64,000 nt of DNA from Heracleum sosnowskyi (lineage: Eukaryota > Streptophyta > Magnoliopsida > Apiales > Apiaceae), in contig CM061237.1 in the NCBI GenBank assembly GCA_030848705.1, positions 77,681,910 through 77,745,909 of the forward strand, in the 5' to 3' direction. Shown piece by piece: positions 44,411 through 58,100 of this stretch. Below the pieces are notes generated by a model that was not told the origin of the DNA, made no database searches, and saw only the letters and a list, made by a program, of their open reading frames with translations. A program made the position numbers and the translations under genes. How positions within the stretch are numbered: position 1 is the stretch's first letter; every line of letters starts with the position of its first letter.

Positions 44411-44981
44411 TGTTGCCCAGTAATACTCTATTGTAGAAGGGGGGTTGAATACAATAGTATAAGATAATCGACTTCTTAATGTATATATCACAAATATGAA
44501 AGAAAGATAACAGCTTTATTAAATCTGATATAAAACTGTTACAAACTCTCTCAAGAAATTCTGATGTTCTTGAGAGCTGCTAGCTTACAAAAACTCTCTC
44601 AAGAAATTCTATGTTCTTGAGAGCTTCTATTCGATTATGTTCCCCTTATGTGTTGTACATAAATCGAAACCAAAACTGTGTTTATATACTACACAGCTTC
44701 TCTATCAATGATAAGTCCTAATCAATTACAAAGATTGAAACCAATCTATAATTGATATCTACATACTACAAACCAGGAACCGACAGAATAAACTTCCATG
44801 TTTAACTAGACTCCAAATATAACTCGAAGTAGGAATACTGATCAGCTTCCAGTCCTGATGATCAATCCTGATCCCAGTCCTGATATGTATCTCGATCCTG
44901 ACGACCATGTAATCCTGATGATGTCAGCAATCCTGATCAGTTGAGTCTAGCTCCTGACGATCATTGAATTCTGAACTAACA
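44411..44981 (-). repeat. 3' LTR of B2
   Basis: 571 bp, beginning on the plus strand TGTTGCCCAGTAA and ending CAGAATT-like GAATTCTGAACTAACA. It is clearly homologous to the B1 LTR but about 50 bp shorter and visibly diverged in U3, where TCAGGAT motifs have a different number and spacing. The polypurine complement ATCTCCCCCAATC follows at 44982-44994. Confidence 0.9.
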
Positions 44982-45090
44982 ATCTCCCCCAATCTCATAC
45001 TTTGTGAAATAAAGTATAGATTCCTAAGATTCAATGATGTCAAAAACATATATACAAAATGTACAGAATCTGCAGCAACAACTTATCTGT

Positions 45091-48000
45091 TTAAATTCTT
45101 TGATAGAACAGATTCATCTTCAAGAAGTTGAATAACAAATTTTCTTCTTTTTCTTCAAGAATTTGAATCAGTCTTTCCTTAAGATTTCTGAGTTCTTCAT
45201 CTTCCTCATTAATCTGGTAGATAGCTGCTCTGAGATTCAATATGGAGTTTCTTTGAAGACTATGCTCTTCAAGCAAAAGATAAGCAATTTCCTTCCCATC
45301 AGGATTGAGAGTAAGTTGAGTCATGCCAAAAGTTACTTCTTTAACAGCAGTACCCCTTTGCATTTCCACATCCTGACCTCTTTGATTTAAGTACATGGGA
45401 GTATAATTACCATTGAAATTACTGTTTCCATCCAGTCTTCTTCTTATTGTTGACAAAATCATGTCACTCCATTCTTTGCATATTTGATTCTTCGATCTCA
45501 AAAGATAATGAACATATTTCAGTTCCTGTGTAGTTTTCATCATCAGATCTTGAATAGATAAAATCTTCATACTACCATCTTTCATGAAGTACAGAAGCTT
45601 TTCTTTCTTGTCAAAACCATCATGACAATCTATAACTATTTCAACAGCTAGTAAATTGTTCAGGTTTTCAGAAGTTAAAGTACCTCCAATTTCAGTTAAG
45701 GAGTAAGGATCAACATATGACATATTTATATATTCAGCATCCCTGTGTCCAATACCTCCTCTTGAATTACTTGTCAATTGCTTCAGATTTGAAAACATCT
45801 TTAACCAGAGTGCTTTTGATCTAACCATCCCAGATAAATCAACAACACTTGAAGCGCTTGTAATAATTCCTCTAGACTGAAAATTGATAAGTGTATCACA
45901 ACTTAATGTGCTAATATGTTTCCACTTCTTATCCTTTTCCTTTTCAAAGGCATAGCTTCTTTCCAGTGAAGATTCTTGTCTACTTGGGTTCCTCCACACT
46001 CTTCTGTTTGAGAGTTTCAGCCTTTGTACATAGAGATTGAAATCTCTATTTGTTGATCTTGTAATTTCTCTTCTTCTGGATTCTTCTTCTTCATCTACTT
46101 CCTTGTTGTGAGAATCAACCACAGTAGATAAAATTATCAAGTCAATCTCTTGCAGAATTTCAGAATCATCAGGATCTTGAATATCATCAGGAACAACATC
46201 AGGATTAGATTCTTCAATTTGATTTGTATTGCAGAGAGTTGATTTTCTTGATTTTCTTCTCAATTCAGGTTCTTCTTCAATATTTCCATCATCACCAAAA
46301 GTAGATCTGTCAGGAACTACTAGAGTTTGAATAGGCTCAGGAATTTCTTCAATTCTTAACCCTCGAGACCTTGTCTGTCTAGGTATTGTTTGAGTTGAAG
46401 AACCTCTTCTACATCTTCTAGCTCCTCTCCTACCTCTGCCTCCTCTACCTCTAGCAGGTTATTAAAGATTTCCATCATTTCTCTCTGTTGTCTTAAGAAT
46501 TCTTCATGTGAGAGATCAGGATATTCTTCACTTGCTGTAGAGAGTGCTTTTCTTGCATATAATTGTTGAACTCTTTTATCATTGTGATATAGAGTAACAA
46601 TTCTGCCATCTTTTGTAGAAATCTTCTGGAATAAATTTGATGCATCTTCAGGATTATCAATAATCACATCTTCGCCACCTTCAGGAATTGTAGCAAGAGT
46701 ATGTCCATGACCAGGTGTCAGGATTTGTTCTTCCATCAGGATCTAAGATTGCACCAACGTTCTTACTGTCTTAACTCCAGAATCAGAAACATGAGTTGAC
46801 TGCGTTGTTTGACTTTGTGAAGTTTGAATTGTAGACTTCATAACAGCAGCATCAGAGGTTTCTCCTTGTATCACTTTGTCACTACCATCATCTCTAGTAT
46901 CATCATCATTATTCCTTAATACTAGATCAGGTGTGCATTTTGTCCGACTAACCTTCTCCCCCTTTTTGACATCAGGATTTGACAATAAATTCAAAATTAA
47001 GGAAAGAGAGGCTTGAATGTCAGTTACCTTGGTATCCAGAGAATCAATCCTTCTGTTGATAGAGGTTTGTTCAGAAATAACAGATTTCACTTGGGATTCT
47101 ACTACCCTTAGCTGAAAAGCAGTAGGCACCTTTGTAAAATTTTGAGAAATATCATTCCTCACCAACTCAGTTGAATTCTTGATAGAATCAATCTCACTTT
47201 TTAGACTTTTGGATAACAGAGTTGTAGCCTTCAGATGATTCTTCAACTCTTGATTCTCTATAGATTTCACTGCATCATAGGCATGTTCCAAAGCAGAAGA
47301 ATAACTTACAGATTCAGCAGATCTGTGCCATGAATTGTTCCATTCATTCTGTCTAAGTGCCTCAGCAGGATTAAAGGAAGGAATAGAAAAATCTTGTCTC
47401 TGATCTTTCCCAGTGAAAGCTTTGCCAGCCATATATGTACTTGATGAACCAAAATTAGTTCCAAGACTAATTTTGAGTGTTGTAGCAAGCTGTTCCTTCT
47501 CTTTTCGATTCTCATCATCATCACTATCATCAGAGTCATCATCATCAGTACTATGAGTATCATCAGGATCAGGAATAGCTATACCTTTCATTTTATCCTG
47601 TGAATCTGTGATAGGATGATCCATTGGTCTTGAACGAAGTGGCTGTATCAGGATAGGTTCAGCATCAGGAGCACCACTAGCGTCAGGATGAACACCGTCA
47701 GTATTTGATATGCTTGCATCAGTATTTGCTACCAATGGTTCTTGTGGAGCTTGAGGTTCAGAAGCTGCTTCAACACTTTGAGTCAAAGGTTCTTGTGTGC
47801 TTCCCTCATTGACAGTGTCCTCGACCAATCTTTGAACTTCATCTGCACCAGAAATCCCTTGAGCATTGTCAGGAAATTTCTCAGAAACTGTAGCTTGGCC
47901 TGCATCTTCACTTTGAGAAGATGGTTCTTGTGTAGCTGGAATGTAGATGTCTTCATTCTCCCTTTGAGAAAATGGTTCTTGTGGGACCATTCCACTAGCT

Positions 48001-49655
48001 AAGCCTTCACTCAAACTTTGATTGAGTGGTTCTTGTGTGGCTGGATCATCAGAAAGAGCTGCTGAACCACTTTGAGGTTCAGGTTCTTGTGGGTTTGATC
48101 CTTTCAGTTTCTTCTGTCTCTGATAGACTAACTCTTCTGCCTTCCTTAGCTTTTCCATTGGATGTTTTATCCCAAGATTGGAAGCAGCAGCACCATACTT
48201 CTCCCATGAAATATCAACATGTCTTTTTGTTGGAGAGTCCTGTGCTGGAGAGTCTGAAATATTAACCACTTGACTTGGTGCAGCATCAGGAATACTAACA
48301 TCGGGATTTGCTTGAGCAACAGAAACTAATTTCTCATTCAGAATAGAAGTGTCCTGTACATCAGTATCCTGCTTCTTTTCTAAAGGAATATGATACCTGT
48401 TTTTTGATAACTTCCTTTTCTTCTGTGGTGTAGACAATGGAACCACAGCTGCAGTAGCAGTATCAGCAACTTCCTTATTCACATTCATCACAGAGGATAT
48501 AGGTAAGTCATCCTCTGAATCAGTCTCAGCCCTGAGAACTAATTTTCTTTTAACATAAACAGCCTCACCTCCCTTTGCAGCTTTCTTCACCAGGACCCCT
48601 TGTACACCCCCTTGTAACTTCTTTTTAGTGATAGGTGTAGAGGAAAAGTCCTTTGAACCTGATTGCCTTCCTGACACATCAGTTCTAGCTGACTTCTTTG
48701 CTTTTACAACTAAAGTCTTTTGAGAGACATTAGAGGTGGCAGTTCACTGTTTAGACTGTTTAGGATGAATGTTTGGGTTAGGAACAAGGTGTGATTGGCC
48801 TTGCCCCATAGCATTAGAAATTAAACCATAACAAGTAGGCATTTTCCTATGTAAGAAAAACCTAACCTCATCAGGAATAAAAGCATTTCCTATGAAACCA
48901 TTTGCCTTATCACTGTTGACTAAGGACTTAATATTATTCTCAGTAATTCTATAGATAGGTAGAATTACATCATTCTCAAAAACAACATTAGGACACAAGT
49001 GATTAAATATCAACTGTAAAAATCTAAGAAAACAGACAGAACCTAACTTATCTGATTTCCTATCACTTAAAGCTTTCAAGATAAACGACCCATAATCAAA
49101 CACTGTAGAGTGGATAAGAGAGTACCCAATTTTGAGAGATCCTGATGGAAGAGCATCAAAATTTGATGTCTTGTTCAGGAAACAGCGGCTGATCGTATCA
49201 AAGAAGAAATTCAATTCCTTCTTAAGCTTTGTCCTAAAGAGATTGCCATATCTCTTTACTTCACCATTGTAGCCCAACTTTGTAACAAACTCAAAAAGAG
49301 TAGAGTCCGAAACATTAGCAGGAATATCATCACCAAGAACAGGTAAATGCAGGGCTTCCTCCACAATTGCAGGAGTCACATAGTGAGTAATTCCATTATG
49401 TTCAAAACTCATCAAGATAGTGTCAGAATACCCTTTGTCAAAAGTAACTAAGTTCCACTCCTGCATTACAGACTTAAAAGAAACACTTGCAGGTTCTGTT
49501 AAAGCAAACTTCAATGGGCTTGAAGCTAGAAAATCTTGAATTATATGAAACTCATTGGGTAAATCTTGATGATTTAAAATAGCCACAAAATTGTTAGTGG
49601 CAAAAGTAACACCACTAATCACTGTTTGTTTGTTCATGAATGATGAAGACGCCAT
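45091..49655 (-). pseudogene. SIRE-type 3' ORF of B2 (full length, three lesions)
   Basis: This keeps the complete gene plan that B1 has lost: an N-terminal domain from ATG 49655 (MASSSFMNKQTVISGV…, residues about 1-270), then QEP repeats (about 47700-48090), an acidic run, coiled coil, Arg-rich patch and C-terminal domain as in B1. Lesions relative to B1 are a TGA at 48744-48746 (Leu codon in B1), a TAG at 46743-46745 (Gln codon in B1) and a one-base loss near 46455 just before the Arg/Gly patch. It has about eight residues in the coiled coil (after HLKAT) that B1 lacks. The N-terminal part resembles that of element A's 3' ORF in length and in the SNFDAL phrase. Confidence 0.82.
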
Positions 49656-50152
49656 TGTAATTCTTAAAAATCTTGAGAATTGATGTTTTGAAAATAGTTA
49701 GGGTTCGTGAGCACAGAGAGATAGAAAATCGAAAACTGATGATGAGGGAGTAATTAATGATTTAGAATAAGTAAAAGTATTTTGTTAGAACAAAACTTTA
49801 CTCTCAATAACAGGTGGCAAGATATGATTTGTGCACAAATAATTAGTGGACATATTACGTGTGTAATTTAAATGAACCTGCACCGCTTTTTATGTGTATG
49901 TATATGTATATCTATAACAGTGCAACACACACGCGCATACAGTTGTCCTACTAAAACTCAACCGTCCATCAGCAGATACTGACGAAAAATTAGGCACAAA
50001 TTAAGCAATGAAATACTAACCTGAACATCATGATTGACCAGTTGACTTCCTGTCAGGATTGCATCCTATCAGGATTTGATCAACGAAAACATACCTTTCT
50101 GAATAACCATCAGGATTTGACAGTTATCAGGATTTCCTTTCTGTAGTTTTCC
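49656..50152 (-). other. B2 spacer between pol and 3' ORF
   Basis: No gene. The pol-proximal 120 bp carry five ATCCTGAY motifs (minus strand). The remainder is an AT-rich leader with TATATGTATATC-like sequence around 49895-49912 and the 5' leader of the 3' ORF. It represents the version of this spacer before the change seen in B1. Confidence 0.55.
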
Positions 50153-50329
50153 TCAGAAATTCTCAAAGTTCATCATTCCAAGTTCATTCACCAATTTATT
50201 GAAAGTAGCTTCAGGTAGTGGCTTGGTGAATATATCAGCTAGTTGTTGATCAGTAGGAACAAAGTGAAGTTCAATTGTTCCTTCCAGAACTTGTTCTCTT
50301 ATGAAGTGATATCGAATACTGATGTGTTT
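50153..50329 (-). pseudogene. pol: B2 pol, C-terminal end (after Tekay insertion)
   Basis: The last roughly 58 codons of RNase H and the pol C-terminus, ending [10 protein letters not shown] with TGA at 50153-50155. Subtracting the insert plus one TGTTT copy puts it in the same frame as 62233-64000, so the insertion is the only visible break in this part of pol. Confidence 0.88.
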
Positions 50330-53300
50330 TGTAACAGCCCCAAATCCGGGGTCAGGGATTTAGAGTAGTCACGATCCATTTACTCCTTGCCTTACCTGTA
50401 TTACTCACATCGTGCATAATTTACCTGCTCATGACCCCATAATATATGTCTCACACAAACATACACAGGTTAGAGTCTCAGAAACAACACAAATACAACT
50501 ATTGCGGAATAAATTATCTTTATTACAATACCCAAATGTCTTTGAATCTGTCACTGATACAATTTCTATGTAATGTTACATTACCAACTTAGCCTTCTGA
50601 TGCTCACAATCCTCTCATACCATTCATATCTATACATAAGTGGAATACCAAAAGCTGTAGCCTGATTCGATTGGTTCGCACTACTCTCGGGATCACTGCT
50701 AGAAACTGTTTATGGAAACGCCTTGCGGGGTATGTGCCGTCCCATTGGCATCCTGCTTCGCTGCTATATAATATATATAAAACAATAGCAAGAGTGAGCG
50801 ATAGCTCAGCAAGGTAATGAAGGAATGGCATAATTCTGCCTTTAACTCAACCCCGAATAAAGCGGGTATAAGACAATAATTTGTCAAAATATCTGGATAC
50901 TGAAATTATATCCTGATCGGAATGTACTCCCAAAAATAATACCATTGTTGTATTTCAAATATCAATTTCATAATATTTCTGTAACTTTTGCTATATTATG
51001 AACAAAGTTCTAGTATAAAAGATGAGGTTTCAAAGTAAACCAAATACAACCTTTCCGAAAAATATCTGCTATATATAAGCAGAATATCAACATATAACTT
51101 AAAAGATGAAGTTATAAGGTGATTCAGCATAAACAACTCCCTTACCATAACTCATGTTATGTAGGGTATCCACAGAGTCATATGATATAAACGATGAAGT
51201 TACGAGGAAAATTAATAAAATGTTTCTGTAACCCAAAATCCACTTAGGCATATATATCCTTAATCAGGTTTTATCAGAGTCATACTTCATAAAATAATAG
51301 ATGAAGTTGCATGAATTTATTGTCACTTTATTTCCAAACACTTTTCAACCCCCTGCCAACACGATTGGTTCATCCCCCAATACATGCTGCAGGAATATCC
51401 AAATTGGATGATGAACTAATATTGGAGTTGCTACCGCGCCCGCTGTGCCTAACCTTGCTATGATCAGTAGCAGGTCGCACCGCTCAAATAGTTTTCTACA
51501 TGTAGATGGAAGGATCACGACGGCCTGACATTGTCTACCGCCTTCCAGTGACCTCCCGGCCCATTTGGGGCCATAAAGTTGGATGGGTCTATCGCAACTG
51601 GACCACTTACACCACTCCTAGTTCAGATGAAATCCATGACTCTGAAACGTAAAGGTCGTCCTCCTTTCCCCAAGTGTAATACTTGTTGATACGACTCCAC
51701 TAAGTAGTTATATCTAGGTTGGAAAGGAAGATTCCCCAATATTTCCCAAGCTATGCTTGTTAATGGACATCAACTTGTTCCATGAATTTACCCCTCGATC
51801 ATTGAGGTGGTAACACAACACTAGACTGGCAGCAATTAAATTGCTCCAAGAAAATATCTGTCCCTTGACAGTTTTTGAATTGAGAGTTTAAAAAGAGTAG
51901 TAGTCACTTAAATCAGGTTTCCCATATTTTTGATGGTTGAGCGAGCATTTAAATCCTCTTGAAAGACGGATTTAAATGGAAAACATTGCTTTGGGAACCT
52001 CTTTCTGATTTAAAATAATTGATAACATTTATTAAATAAGTAAACCTTCAATGAATACTCGAACATAATATTTAATGAGTAATTAAAGATTAAATGAATC
52101 TTCAGAATAATATCCATTAAATAATTAAGCCTCAAATGAATATTCAAAAGTAATATTCTTAAAGTCAATAATCCCCAAATGAATATAAATAATATCCTTT
52201 AAGTCAATAATCCTCAAATGAATATAAATAATAATATTCATTAAATAATTAATCCTCAAATGAATATTCAAAAATAATATTCATTAAGTAAATAATCCTC
52301 AAATGAATATTCAAAAATAATATTCATTAAGTAAATAAAGATTAAATGAATATTCAAAGATAATATTCATTAACTAAATAAGGATTAAATGAATATTTGA
52401 AGATAATATTCATTAAATAAATAAGGATTAAATGAATATTTAAAATAATATTCATTAACTAATAAATAATCCTCGAATGAATATTCAAAGTAATATTCAT
52501 TAAATAAATAAATAATCCTCGAATGAATATTCGAAATAATATTCTTAAAGTCAATAATCCTTAAATGAATATAAATAATATTCTTTAAATACATAATTAA
52601 CCCTCGAATAACAGTTACCCGATATCTGTATCGGAAAAATAACCTTTAATATATACAAAAATATAATTACTTCTGATCTAAAGAAATATCATAAGCCCTT
52701 AACCTAGGGCCTTTATAAAAACCTGGCTTATAACTGATATCCCATATCTAGCTTATAAGCCAATTACCAAATCATTTCCAGGTAATTAATACTTTCTAGA
52801 AATATAATTAATGTTTAATAATAATATTCCTCAAGATGAATAGTACTCTGCCGCTGGAATCCCTCCGGGTTTCCACGACTATCTATATAACACAAATATC
52901 AACTCCCGGTCTAGAGTCGAAACAATAAACATGCTCTTATCTATAGAGCTACAAGGTATACCGGTTCATAAGTACATTATCTCACAGCTCGTATAATATC
53001 CAAAAGTCAAATTCTATTTAACACGATATATAACATGTATCGCAAAACTGTATAACTCCACACATGGCAACAGCAGTAATATATAATCAATACTTCAAAG
53101 TATAGATTTAGGAAACTTGCCACAATACTCATAACTAAGATTTGATATATATAACTTGGGAATACACAAGTATTGAATATTTGAAAATATACCTACTCTG
53201 AACAATAGAGTAAGGTTTAGTAAACTTGCCTGATGCTCGAGAAGTGATAGGGGTTCGCGACGATGCCAGACCATCTAGACAAAGTCAAAGAAACGCACGA

Positions 53301-55133
53301 TTAATCCCCTGGATAATCCACTTGTACACAATGCTTAAACACGTAAGCGAAACACAACCAAGGCATTACTAGCTCATCCTAGACTCATACTAAGTCCACG
53401 TTTAGTCGACAATTACTTAAGTCGTAGGTTTAGTCCGAAATCGATCCTCGAATACAAGTTATACTTAATCATTTACAACATTGGTTTCTAAGTCATGTTC
53501 TTGGTGGTTTTCACTTGCGCGACCTCGACTAAAACATTTTTATAAAATCGAAATATAATCTTTTTAATCCGAATCGTTTTCGTGAGCCTTCCTAACTGTC
53601 TCTAGTATTATTCCTCAAAGTTTCACATTTGAATATGGCTTCTAAGTGGTCCAAATATAGCTTCAAAGTGGCTGACCAGAGAAGGGTGGTTCCTCCGAAC
53701 GACGTTTACTAAAACTCACTTTTCTCCTAAACCGTAAATCGTATAGGCATGATCTTTATACCAAAACAAACCTTAAAACAAGACCTACAGGCTCCTGGTC
53801 AGTTCTGCTCAAAAATATTCCAAGAACAGTTCGTAATTCTTGCTCAAAACAACCTTAAATCAAATGGGCATTACGACGGCTATAATCGTAACGTTTTCCA
53901 TTTCCAAAACACAACCAAATCAATACCAATTAATCCCAAACTCACCATCCACCTTATACACCCTCCACTCAGTCAAATCCTCCATGAATAATCAAACCAA
54001 ATTCATAACCCATCCCCCAAACTCAACCAACAATTCATATAATTACTTAATCATGATCATAAACATCAAAACCACTTCAAACTCATATAAACAAAAGGGG
54101 GCAGAGGTCATTATACCTTCCTTGAATCCTTAAACACACCACAAGAGCTTGTAAGCCTCAAAAGAGTCTTCATCCATGGTTATCATCCTTAAACTTGCAA
54201 AATAAAATCAAGAACAAGTTATGAATTCTCGGAGTTACTATACACCGGTTTAAAGAACTGGAAACATGAAGGCCTTACCTTGCTCAAATGGAAGAAACTC
54301 GTGAAATAGGAAATGTAGGTTAGCTCAAGACCTGTCCAACAAGCTATAGATCGCCAATGTCCACCAAGAAATGAAGGAGATATGGATTTTACAATCCGGC
54401 AGTCTGTTTTTGGCCGAAAAAGGAGAAAATGAAAATGTTTTTGTTTTTCTTTTGTCTTGGTTGGTCAATTAGAAATGCTGATTTTTATGTTAAAAGTGGT
54501 GAGTCATGGCTTGGTGTATTGTCCTCTTGACACTTGTCACATATGCAAGAGTGGTGGGCAAGTGGCTTGACTGCTTTGCTTTACTGGTTCGTTTCCTTTC
54601 ACACGGATGATCCAATTGTTGCATTCCTTGTATTTATCTTGTTACATGTTACTTCCATTTCTATATTTAATCCTGTCATAATTTCAATCCTTAATCCATG
54701 ATTCGTTCGCTTAACCGCTTAATCTCGTTATAAAGTATCAGCGGTTTCTAGAACCTTCGTTTCACTGTCTCAGTGGTTTTTGTTCTAAATTCTCAAATCA
54801 AATATAATAAAATTCCAAAATATTAAATCCTCAAATCCTCAATTTTAATATCTCATTTCTTGAATATAATAATATATAATTCGCTGCCCGGTCGAATATT
54901 ACACCGAAATAAAAATCGAAATTTCTGAATTCCGATCGTCTTTGCATTCACTTATTTACTCCGTAGATCACTAATATGACTTCGGAATATCCACACCACG
55001 TCTCGTACATAGGTGGCATGAAAAACTTTGTTAATCCTCAAAATCACTATTCATCCACCAAATTCACTATTCACTGTTGTACTTAATCATAATAAGAAAA
55101 GTTTTAATTTTTCCAAAAATTCGGGTTATTACA
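50330..55133 (-). repeat. Tekay 3' LTR (full length)
   Basis: 4804 bp. It contains the segment 51363-53329 that is missing from the other LTR. Similar sequence occurs at 1700-2450 in the LTR fragment at the window start, so this is the ancestral form. An AT-rich minisatellite is at 52040-52610. Confidence 0.9.
52040..52610. repeat. AT-rich 43-bp minisatellite in Tekay LTR
   Basis: Repeated GAATATTCAAAAATAATATT then CATTAAGTAAATAATCCTCA, period about 43 bp with variants of 35-60 bp, about ten copies. Each unit holds GAATATTC, a self-complementary 8-mer. Spurious minus-strand frames arise here. Confidence 0.8.
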
Positions 55134-55147
55134 GTCTCCCCTCCTTA
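55134..55147 (-). other. Polypurine tract of Tekay element
   Basis: GTCTCCCCTCCTTA on the plus strand (purine-rich on minus) abuts the 3' LTR. Confidence 0.8.
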
Positions 55148-58100
55148 AAAGGATTCCATCCCGGAATCGGCTTAGGAATAACTGGGGGTACTTCTCTCCC
55201 ATTGCACTTTCTAACTCCCAAGTGGATTCTTCCACTTCTTGATTTTCCACAAACCTCTCACTAGCTTGGCAACCTCGTCTCGTAACACTTGTTCTTGTCT
55301 ATCCGTGATTTCCACAAGTTGTTCTTTGTAAGTCAGACCAGGTTGTATATCTACCTGCTCGTATTCTCACATATGCCGAGCATCTATAGTATACTGACGT
55401 AGCATCGACACATGAACCCTGTTATGACCATTCTACAAGTTTGGGGGGGGGGGGTAAGGCTGGCTCGTAGGCCACCTTCCTGACGCGTCTTAAAATCTCA
55501 GATGGCCCAATGAATCTCGGGCTCAACTTCCCTTTCTTTCCAAATCTCATTAATTCTTTCCATGGAGATACCTTTAGCATCACGAATCGCTAACCTCATA
55601 CTCTCTATCTTGTTTGTACAGATATACACCAGCATAAACTTGTTTGTCATTCATCAACTTGCCATTTAGCTTATCAATAGCAGTACCATCTCTATACTTG
55701 CGGCTTAGTCCGCATACTTTCTCTGTCTATCTTGGTTGTCACTAGCCGCTTGTTGGTGAAATCTTTTGTCTTTCTAGTTTGTCGGACTAACTTGGGTTTT
55801 TGTGTAAAATCTCATCCTTTAATTCCTGATCATTCGGAATCCATCTCTGTCTCATTTTAATTAAGGGTATCGGCCAACACATTGGCCTTCCCCGGATGGT
55901 AGTGTATCTCACAGTCATAATTCTAGGTCACTTCTAGCCATTTCTCCATCTCATGTTATCTACTATCACGGGTAACTCAAAGCCAATTCGTTATATTCCA
56001 TAAAAATTTGTGGGTGCATTAGTCAACCCAAAATAACCTCGCTGAAAATTCAAAGTGTCTATTCCTAGTACGAATCGCAGTCTCGGGTATATCCTCGGAT
56101 TTAACTTCCAACTGGTGATATCCAGTTCTTGTATAAATTTGGAAATACACAGCGTCTTTCAGCTGGTCAAACAATCATTTACAAGGGTACTTATTCTCCA
56201 TGTCGAACTCATACAATCCTCGAGGTTCGATACATAATCTTGTGCTAACATCTTTCTCTCTTACAACAACAACGGGCTCTCCATGGTGGTACACTGGGTC
56301 TTATCTTACCCTTATACAACAACTCTTGTAATTGAGTCACTAACCCTTTCATTCCCATTATACTCTGAATACTCGGTATTCATTCTCATGTCATCCAAAT
56401 CGATATCTGGTAGCTCATTAAAACCTTGTACAATCTCCCAAAACCACTTTAGTTTCCTTTATACTTGGTGTCTCTTTTCTTGGCGTCAACCATAAGAGCT
56501 AATTAAGCCTCGTATCTCTGGCGTAATAGTTTCTTAGTCTAAACTATATTCAAGAATCTCTGAATCTGTCTCCATCTTTTATTTATCACTCTCTCTCTCT
56601 CTTACAATCAGTCTGGGCTCCATTGGGTGTCAACCAACCCATCCTTATTATAATATCAACTTCTCCCAAGTCACAATACCAGCTCCCTCTGACTCCATCG
56701 CCAGTACTTATCTTGCTAACCCAGAGGTAGTGTCCATTCGTAAACAACTCCTCCAAAATCTCAATTCCACTATAGGGCATCTATCTAACACCGTTGTCAC
56801 TGGAGTTCACAACACATCTCTATTCCTTTCACATATATCGATTGACACGCTTTCCATTATCATAATATCCTTGGGAGAATAAACCAATTTCATTGATATA
56901 TCACTAACATTCTATTCGTCTTAGGGATTCGCTCCTGACATAGGCGATTTCGTTGCGAATCTAATTCCTATCAGCGAATTTTGACTTATTTGACCTGGTT
57001 GGCCTCCCCTTGGAATTCAATGAGGATAACAAAAATTATGGGGCCTTGAAAAGATAGCTCCCATATCAAGGAAAACGTCACACACTGGTGATCATATGGT
57101 TATGAATTTTAAGGTAACCTTATTGGTGGTAAGAGAATTTACCGAGAGATCAACATGATCATAAGAACTCAACGTTGTGTGCCTCAATTGAGACATTACT
57201 AAAGGTAATTAGCCTTCTTGTATTTCACAACTTACAAGTGATGGCGTCCCATTCAACTTCTATCACACAGACAGATAGTCCTTGTAGCCCCTATAAGTAT
57301 AGGGTTGTTCGTCTCAGTGGAAGTTGAAAAATATGAAAGCAATTCGATATCAATTTAATGATTATCGCCTTTCGACAATATTTCTCAAGGGAACACCTTG
57401 GATTAAAATTGAACAGATTCCAAAGGTGCGGTTTCCAAAGAAAATACAAAGAAAAGAATAACCAAAAGATACTGGTACTTAACAAACAAGTGGTGAGGTA
57501 TCACCATAGGCTCATTCATTATTTGAAGAAAAAGTGAAAGCTTAAATAACACCATTTGACAGGGCTTCGAAAGCCTGAAAGTAGGCATTGTGACAGCCTC
57601 TGGCACAAGTGAAACTGAAGGTGGTTTAGCACAAGTGTTATAAAACAACTTCGAAGAGGGAATATACCCTTTATCAGAATTCTTTCTTGGAAAGAAGTAA
57701 AGATAGATCATAGATTGGGGAGGTACCCCACATAATTTGCAAATGGGGAGGGTACTACCAAGGTCTCTACGGATGCCTTTTATGTCGGCTCCTCTGATGG
57801 ATAATCGTTCAATTCCAAAGCTTTTCTTCTCCAGGCACACCCTAAGGTGCTCGATACTTACGTTATTGCCGACTCATAATAGTCGCTAAGGATCCAACCA
57901 TCGACCTTTGCAATCGCAGGGAGTTCTATTCGACTAGGCGCAAATATCTCAAGTAAGCGTTCTGTTCTATGAGAAGACTTCGATACCGTTGTCGCCCGTA
58001 GCAATGACAATTCCACATGTCGACTGGGCGGTACTTCGGAAGATCATTAGAAACTACAAGCTTAAATCCGGTCTCTATTTCAATCATCCTTATATCCAAT

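Noticed and set aside
52040..52610. CRISPR-like regularly spaced repeats
   Set aside because: The units are contiguous AT-rich minisatellite copies without unique spacers, inside a plant LTR.
53749..54133. Duplicated plus-strand frames, repeated at 60848-61232
   Set aside because: Present twice only because they lie in the two Tekay LTRs. They are antisense to the LTR and have no domain.
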